A stretch of DNA of 64,000 nt, taken from Sphaerulina vaccinii (Eukaryota; Ascomycota; Dothideomycetes; Mycosphaerellales; Mycosphaerellaceae). Shown here in pieces: positions 58,769-64,000 of the stretch. The notes beneath the pieces were generated by a model. The model was not told where the DNA came from. It ran no database searches and was given only the letters and a program-made list of their open reading frames with translations. A program made the position numbers and the translations under genes. How positions within the stretch are numbered: the first letter of the stretch is position 1; every line of letters starts with the position of its first letter. Location of the stretch: assembly GCA_022570795.1 (NCBI GenBank), contig JAKUDP010000012.1, positions 186,001 to 250,000 of the forward strand, in the 5' to 3' direction.

Positions 58769-59597
58769 TGATGTTCGCTCACGGCACTTATGACACCACG
58801 ATACACCACACACTACTACACACATACACATCTCGGCGAGGCGCATGGCATTACCGGCGCGTGAGAGCATTGGATACGAACGACTTTTCAGGATACGGAT
58901 GGGCGACATAACGAATGATGAAAGAGATACCCATGCAACGCATTGATGAGCGAGCTTTCTTGGATAGAAGACTCATTGGCATAGGCATTAGCATCAGCAT
59001 TGGCATACGCATTGGATATGCTTACACGCTTGTACTTGTATGCTAGAGATGGTACGAATGGCTGTCACTATACTGTATAGAAATATCATTGGCGTTGGAT
59101 AGATGCTTGTACTTCTATGCTAGAAATGATACGATACGAACGACTTTGATACTACTCCTCTCTTTCTCACCTGCCTCCTTCTCCTCTTTCATGCGTCACT
59201 GACCTGCTCGGTCATGCTGTACTCAGCGCTGAATTACCAGTCAGCTTAGTACTTAGCCCATCGTAAGCAGCGCTGATCATGAGCGACGCTCGCGACAAGA
59301 AACCAAATGTCGGATTGTCTCTGAGGGCTACTTCGATTTGTCTATGGGGTCTGCTTGGCTATGCAATGGCTTAGTCGCTGCGCACAGAAAGCGATGTACG
59401 TTTTTGAGTCGAGAGCACGAACTTCCGACATTGGATTCCTCACCACGAGCGAGGTAAAAGAAGCTGTCAGAAGCTTCGATTTTGTGCTTAGAACACAGTC
59501 CACGAAGATGATGATTTAGCCGCCCATAATCCCGCCCATTTGTGCTGAAGCTGCACTATTGTCTACACTACCACCGCCTGCCATAGCACTGCCTCTA
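58769..59597. other. Intergenic with degenerate tandem repeats
   Basis: Contains a GCAT/TTGGCAT-type tandem run (CATTGGCATAGGCATTAGCATC.. near 58975-59020). It also holds two diverged copies of CTTGTACTT.TATGCTAGA.ATG.TACGA (about 59030 and 59107) and of GATACGAACGACTTT (about 58873 and 59133). No gene is supported. It probably arose by local slippage and duplication in 3' flanking DNA. Confidence 0.5.
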
Positions 59598-59714
59598 TGG
59601 TTCATCACCAAGGGATCCTTCGAGATCTTCGACATGGCAATTGCGACCGCGAGTCTTCCGTAGTGATGAACCATGCCATGTTGAAAATCTCGAAGATCTC
59701 TTGGTGATGAACCA
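59598..59714. mobile_element. 117-bp foldback MITE flanked by TA
   Basis: The arms 59596-59639 and 59674-59716 are inverted repeats of about 43 bases with four mismatches and one gap. The outer 15 bases (TGGTTCATCACCAAG) are perfect, followed by AGATC.TTCGAGAT and CAACATGGCA. TA lies directly outside both ends, fitting a Tc1/mariner-type target duplication. Only a 34-base spacer separates the arms, so the whole element can fold into a hairpin. It lies just beyond the stop of the DPF-motif gene. Too short to code for anything. Confidence 0.6.
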
Positions 59715-59822
59715 TAAAGGCGTTGCTATAGCAGGCGGTGGTAGTATATACGGTAGGCCCTCTCCCCCGCCACCTCATCTCCCACACCCATCCAATCTGC
59801 GCCCATATCCATACCAACTCAA

Positions 59823-62226
59823 TCAAGCCAGCGCCATCTCCCTCCCCCCTCTTCCCTTAACAACCATCTTCTCATCCATTCTAACCAAATCCCCATCCCT
59901 CTCAAATTCCTCCGCACTATGTTCCTTCCCCAAATGCGTAACCAAACTCTCCACACTTCTACAAATACAATCTCGTTCCCTGAATTGATCACAAAGTATA
60001 CAAGCGAACTCCCCACTACTCGTATGACATTTCGCTACAAAACGAGCGTCCATTCGATAATCTCTGCTACCTCTACCGTTAGGAGAACGAGTAGATAGGA
60101 CCCAAACGTCTCGTGTATCGACCGGGATGGAGACAGAACATGTAGGACAGCGGTGGGAGCCTGAGGATTTGAAGTTCGGATGGAGTGGGAGGTGGGTATT
60201 CTGGAGGTCTGAGGCGTAGCGGCAAAAGAGGTTGTTGGGTGGAGCTGGAAGGGCTTTGATCTCGACTTCGCGGACTTCTTTGACTTCTCGGACTTCGCGC
60301 ATTTCTTTGGGGTGGCGGGCTTTGTTGGAAGAAGATGAGGATCGCGGCGGTGATGGGACGTGGGCGGGACCTATAGGTGGAGCTGGGATTGGTATAGGTG
60401 CCACGAATGCTGAAGGTGCTCGAGATGGTGCGCGGGACTTTGATGGTTCGGTCTTTGTCGACTTGGGAGGCGCTTCTGATCTTGCTGGAGGAGGTCTGTC
60501 AAGTGTTAGATCTGATGAGTTTATGAAGCGCAGATGTGCCTTGACATACCTTGAAGGAACTTCTGACTTGTTAGGATGGACTGAACGTGCAGGCGCGCTC
60601 TGAACGCCATTGACTGCTTGATTCGATCCCTTCTCAGTCCTTGGGCCTTCTGGCGCCACACTCTTGACAGCCTGGGTTGATGCCTTGACAGACTTCGCTC
60701 CACCGAAAGGGTCATCGTACTTCTGTTGCGGAGGCTTCCAATCGGGCTGATGTGGCAGTGACCTGACCTTTGGCACTTCCGTCTTAGTTGACGAAGGTCT
60801 TCTTTCACTTGGCGGTGGTCCTTGCGATGCAGCTCTTGACTTTGGAGCCTCCGCTTTCGTGGACTTGTTGTCTCTCTCAGCTGGACGCTGCTGCTGAGGC
60901 GGCGGTGGTGGCACTGTTGCAAAGGGATCTGGATACGTTGATCGGGCCTTAGACACCGATGGCTGGCGTGCTACTGGGATAGGCTGTGCGAACGGGTCTG
61001 CATATACTGACTTTGGTCTCTCAGTCGGCGCCTTTGGTGGAGGTGGAGGAGCGAATGGATCACCGTAGACAGACTTGGCCCTCCCAGAAGCTGTGGTTTG
61101 AGGAAGAGGAGGCAGTGCTGGCAGAATGTCTTCCGCCTTCCTCTCTTCGAGATGTCGCCCCAGTCCAGGCTTATGTTGAAAGCCATCATTCGGCAAGTTC
61201 TCCAGATATGAGTCATGTCTACTCCCAGAAACACTCTGAGAAGTATAAGATCTTGTCTGGTCTTGTCTTACACCATTGATGATACTGCTAGGAGGCCGAT
61301 CCAGAGGCGGTCGCTGGCCACGAGGTAGATCCAATGGTATGGGCAGTTTCTTGTGCTGCTCCTCGGGAGGTAAAGGCTTCACGGCTGGCAGAACCAATCG
61401 TTGATAGTGTTCGCGCAAGGTGTCTACTGTGCCGTCCCGAGCTGCTTTCTCTGCAGCTGCAACCAGCTTTTGCACATCGGCTTCGCTTAGATTCGGATTC
61501 TTGGACATTGCATCGCGGATCACTCCAACAACCACATGTTGGACTCTGGCACTGGTCTCGGGATCGTTGTAGTCGTCTTTACGTTTCCGCCTTCTTCTTG
61601 ATCGCGAACCCGATCTTGATCTTGACCTGGATCTTGACCTCGACCGTGAGCTTGACTTCTTCTTGTCATCATCCTTCTTCTCTCCATCGTCGTTGTTGGA
61701 CTCTGCTCTAAGCTTTCCGATCTCTTCCTTCAACTTCTTGAGCTCCTCGTTCTGTCCCTTATCTGTCGCTGCCTGCTTGCTCTTTTCCTGCCGTTCCTTG
61801 ATCTTGTCGTGTAGTGCGAGACTGGCAGTAAATGTGCCAATTACAGTCGATGCTAATGTTGCTATTATGAACCCTTTCTACGCACGTGCCTCTGTAAGTG
61901 TTTGATAGACTTCACTTTCATCATATCTACTCACTTTGAGGTTTTTCTCCTCGATCATGTTAGAGTAATTCATGTTGGGCTTGGGTATGTCGCCCTAAGG
62001 CAGCGACAGTCAGCACAGAGAGAAAGGTGGTGCGCAATGCGCGTTGGAATGTCTTGCCATGATGAATGGCTGAGATTACTCCTCCTCGGGTAATATTGAT
62101 ACTGGGGATGCACAAGATGACAGGATGATTTCGGGAGCATCGGTCGGTTATGGTGGCACCTGTGAAGCGGTGACCATAGGAGTCGGTATTCAACGATTCT
62201 TGCTCGGTCTCGATCGATTCTGCCAT
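59823..62226 (-). CDS. Membrane-anchored, DPF-motif-rich, RS-repeat protein of unknown function
   Basis: My model has four exons (62226-62080, 61994-61935, 61877-60550, 60495-59823), 735 residues. A short N-terminal part is followed by GDIPKPNMNYSNMIEEKNLK and one hydrophobic span GFIIATLASTVIGTFTASLAL. A coil (EELKKLKEEIGKLRAE), an RS repeat (SRSRSRSRSRSRSG), a small conserved helical part (VVGVIRDAMSKNPNLSEADV) and a long Pro/Ser-rich region come next. The Pro/Ser-rich region carries four DPF motifs (YGDPF, YADPF, YPDPF, YDDPF). A C-terminal domain with paired cysteines follows (CRYASDL, HRCPTCSV, KCHTSSGEFACILCDQFRERDCIC). DPF motifs bind AP-2 alpha appendage in other proteins, and the cysteine end may bind zinc. 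The first two exons are inferred; the rest is strong. Function unknown. Confidence 0.65.
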
Positions 62227-63457
62227 GATGCAGCGACATCGCACAGGGATAAGACACCACATGGTGATTCGATGTGAAGGTGTTTCTTCTCAGGATGTCC
62301 CTGGCGGAGAATTGTATCTACCGGCATGAAATCAAGGCTTTTCTGTTATAGCGTTGGGCAGCATGATTCGTTTGGGTTCATATGCGGCCACGTAGGGCAC
62401 TGATCTCGGCGGTCGTTCTCATGTCTGTTACAGAACAGTGAGGCTCTTTTGGCAGTGAAACACGGTGCGGCAGCCTCGCTTGCGTGTGCGACGCAGTTTC
62501 GAAAGTCGTCATTCCAGAAAGAAGGTTTGGTGCACGACGGAGCTTCCTGTTGTGTCGTTCCACGTAGCATTGGGCAGACAGGCCTTATAGAGGCACATCC
62601 CTGCGGCTTCCCGTGGTCGGCCGCTGCCGCGAGCCTAATAGCGATATGTGTATCGAGTTTGCTGCCCGTCCATCGTGCTCGATCCACTCAACCCTCACAG
62701 ACGAACCTGGACTTTCTGGGCGAGTGAGGCAAGTGAACACACGACATTCGTGCAGTCACCAAACTGAGACGCGCGTCATGCCCGTGCTATGTTATGCAGT
62801 TGGTGATCAAGGAGCTCATACCAATAGCAGAAGTATGCTGTGCTCGCCAGCTCACTCCGCTTGCGAATTTCGCTTCCTTCTCTGCTGTGCTCAGAAAAAG
62901 CGTCCTTCTCTTTGCTCAGCGTGAAGGAAACAGCAAAGCTCGTCCAGTCCAGAGAACAGTTTAGGCCAGATGGACCTCTGCACCCTGCCAGATCCAGTAG
63001 CGATGCACCATGAGTCGAGAAGCACGTGGCGAACGGCGAGACACTTGCTGTCGTGTAAGGTTGCACCTGTGTACTGGTAGCTTCACGATTGAAGACCTAC
63101 AGAGGCTGTGCTCCCACTTCTATCTGGTAGACTTGCTCGACGCGTTGGACGCTTGAGGCGAGGCGATCGTCAGTAAGCAGTGCGATTCCTGCCGCTGAGA
63201 CCTTGAGACCTTGTTGCTGGGCTTATATGGTGGCGACTGGTGTTCTTGTACGTTTTCCGGATCGGATTTGCCTATGAGCAAGAACTTTCTAGTGAAGTCG
63301 CGTCTGAAGCTTCGCAGTCTGCGACTCTGATGGGCTCGTATCTTCGTCTTGCGTGCTTGGGGGACTTCCAAAAGGTCTGGCTGTCGGTCTGCTCGCGCTC
63401 TTTTCGGCATCGGTGGCCAAGCTTTTGGATGCTGCACGATGACATGTTGAGTCGTTC
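62227..63457. other. Intergenic, no supportable gene
   Basis: Contains the 5' flank of the DPF-motif gene. Forward frames of about 100 codons (62449-62924) and a minus-strand frame (63120-63518) show no motif. The latter overlaps the right-edge ORF and might be a downstream exon of it. Confidence 0.35.
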
Positions 63458-63982
63458 TTACAGTTCTTGTCCAATTCCTGCTGGGTTGCTGATGCCTTCG
63501 GAGTTTCGCCTTTTGCAAGTTCGCATCATCGTGCGAGCTGAGGAAAGGTTCTTTATCATGCTGATCAGCGACTGCGCCTCAAGGGTCGCAAGGCTCTGCG
63601 CCAGCACAAAGGCTGAAGTGTCAAGCATCGTTCGCTGAGCCTCGCCCAGTCGCCAAGTCTCGACAAGGGCCTTGATGCCGTAGCAACTGGATGCTTGGGC
63701 TATGTGCCAATACCACAGCATGTGCTTATTTCGTACGACATGAATGGCCTTCGGCGATGCTGGAGTGATGTAGGTGCTGTCAGTACAGTACATCTTTGCG
63801 ATCGCCCGAGCCAAGGCGCCTGCAACCAACAATCGTGATCTCGAATCAAGAAAGGCGTTCGCTGGCGTTGCGCCAGCCATCATGACGTGAGGAAGCAGCA
63901 GTTTGTTGTGTTCCAAGGTGTTGGCAGGATCATTCGCATAGAAACAGCTCACCACCACCGCGCCTCGCTTTACTGACAACAT
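63458..63982 (-). CDS. Incomplete hypothetical protein at the right edge
   Basis: A minus-strand frame of 174 codons begins at an ATG 19 bases from the window end (so may continue further upstream) and stops at 63458. It contains helical, moderately conserved-looking stretches (SRLLVAGALARAIAKMYC, KHMLWYWHIAQASSCYGIKA, LVETWRLGEAQRTMLDTSAF). Near its 3' end a better-looking frame (ELAKGETPKASATQQELDKN.., ending near 63289) overlaps, suggesting an intron (candidate acceptor TTTCCTCAG near 63545) and a spliced C-terminus. No family is recognised. Confidence 0.4.
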   Translation of the reverse strand: MLSVKRGAVVVSCFYANDPANTLEHNKLLLPHVMMAGATPANAFLDSRSRLLVAGALARAIAKMYCTDSTYITPASPKAIHVVRNKHMLWYWHIAQASSCYGIKALVETWRLGEAQRTMLDTSAFVLAQSLATLEAQSLISMIKNLSSARTMMRTCKRRNSEGISNPAGIGQEL

Positions 63983-64000
63983 CCTTACCTTACCGCGACA

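Noticed and set aside
1..64000. tRNA genes, CRISPR arrays and bacterial-type operons
   Set aside because: No cloverleaf with A/B-box pattern seen by eye; gene structure with spliceosomal introns is clearly eukaryotic.

Overview
The window is nuclear DNA of a filamentous ascomycete, most likely a Dothideomycete of the Mycosphaerella/Capnodiales type. The reasons are many short GT-AG introns (about 38-60 bases), single-gene transcription units on both strands, a heterokaryon-incompatibility (HET) gene, a signal-peptide-bearing secreted protein, short-intron Bub3/Gpn2/Iml1/GCP4 orthologues, and a pair of long, mutually similar, hairpin-forming introns that look like the introner-like elements known from this class. 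The species assignment is inference. I saw no tRNA, rRNA or CRISPR.

Layout. 0-7 kb: N-terminal end of a type II membrane protein, elongin C, a PanE-type ketopantoate reductase with a Mutator-like MITE (perfect 9-base target duplication) in its promoter, a secreted aspartic protease, and an alcohol dehydrogenase. 7-10 kb: gene-poor, with decayed coding remnants. 10-13 kb: peroxisomal Lon protease. 13-15.4 kb: gene-poor stretch, then a small cysteine-containing secreted protein whose introns 2 and 3 are sisters. 15.7-26.7 kb: FAD monooxygenase, GPN2 GTPase and BUB3 (divergent pair), a frameshifted HET gene, a Dpb3-type histone-fold protein and a CLC chloride channel. 27.5-37.3 kb: a small hypothetical gene, then a probable glycan locus of four genes: a DXD-less glycosyltransferase-like paralogue, a nucleotide-sugar/triose-phosphate type transporter, UDP-glucose 6-dehydrogenase, and a related glycosyltransferase with an intact DXD. 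37.6-50 kb: ubiquitin C-terminal hydrolase, small conserved protein, gamma-tubulin complex GCP4, a four-span membrane protein, a Ppg1-type phosphatase with a duplicated C-terminal tail, two tandem orphan-family genes, and a glutathionyl-hydroquinone reductase. 50-64 kb: Iml1 (SEACIT/GATOR1) with a palindromic GATA promoter site, a secreted EF-hand protein, a nuclear low-complexity protein, a DPF-motif protein with one membrane span, and an incomplete ORF at the right edge.

Most of the window is conserved housekeeping (ubiquitin ligase adaptor, spindle checkpoint, replication, TORC1 control, peroxisome quality control) with accessory islands between. The parts most worth a second look are the glycan locus (UDP-glucuronate supply + transporter + paired transferases), the two introner-like introns, the same-frame second phosphatase tail whose peptide is conserved while its codons differ, and the 9-base-TSD MITE.
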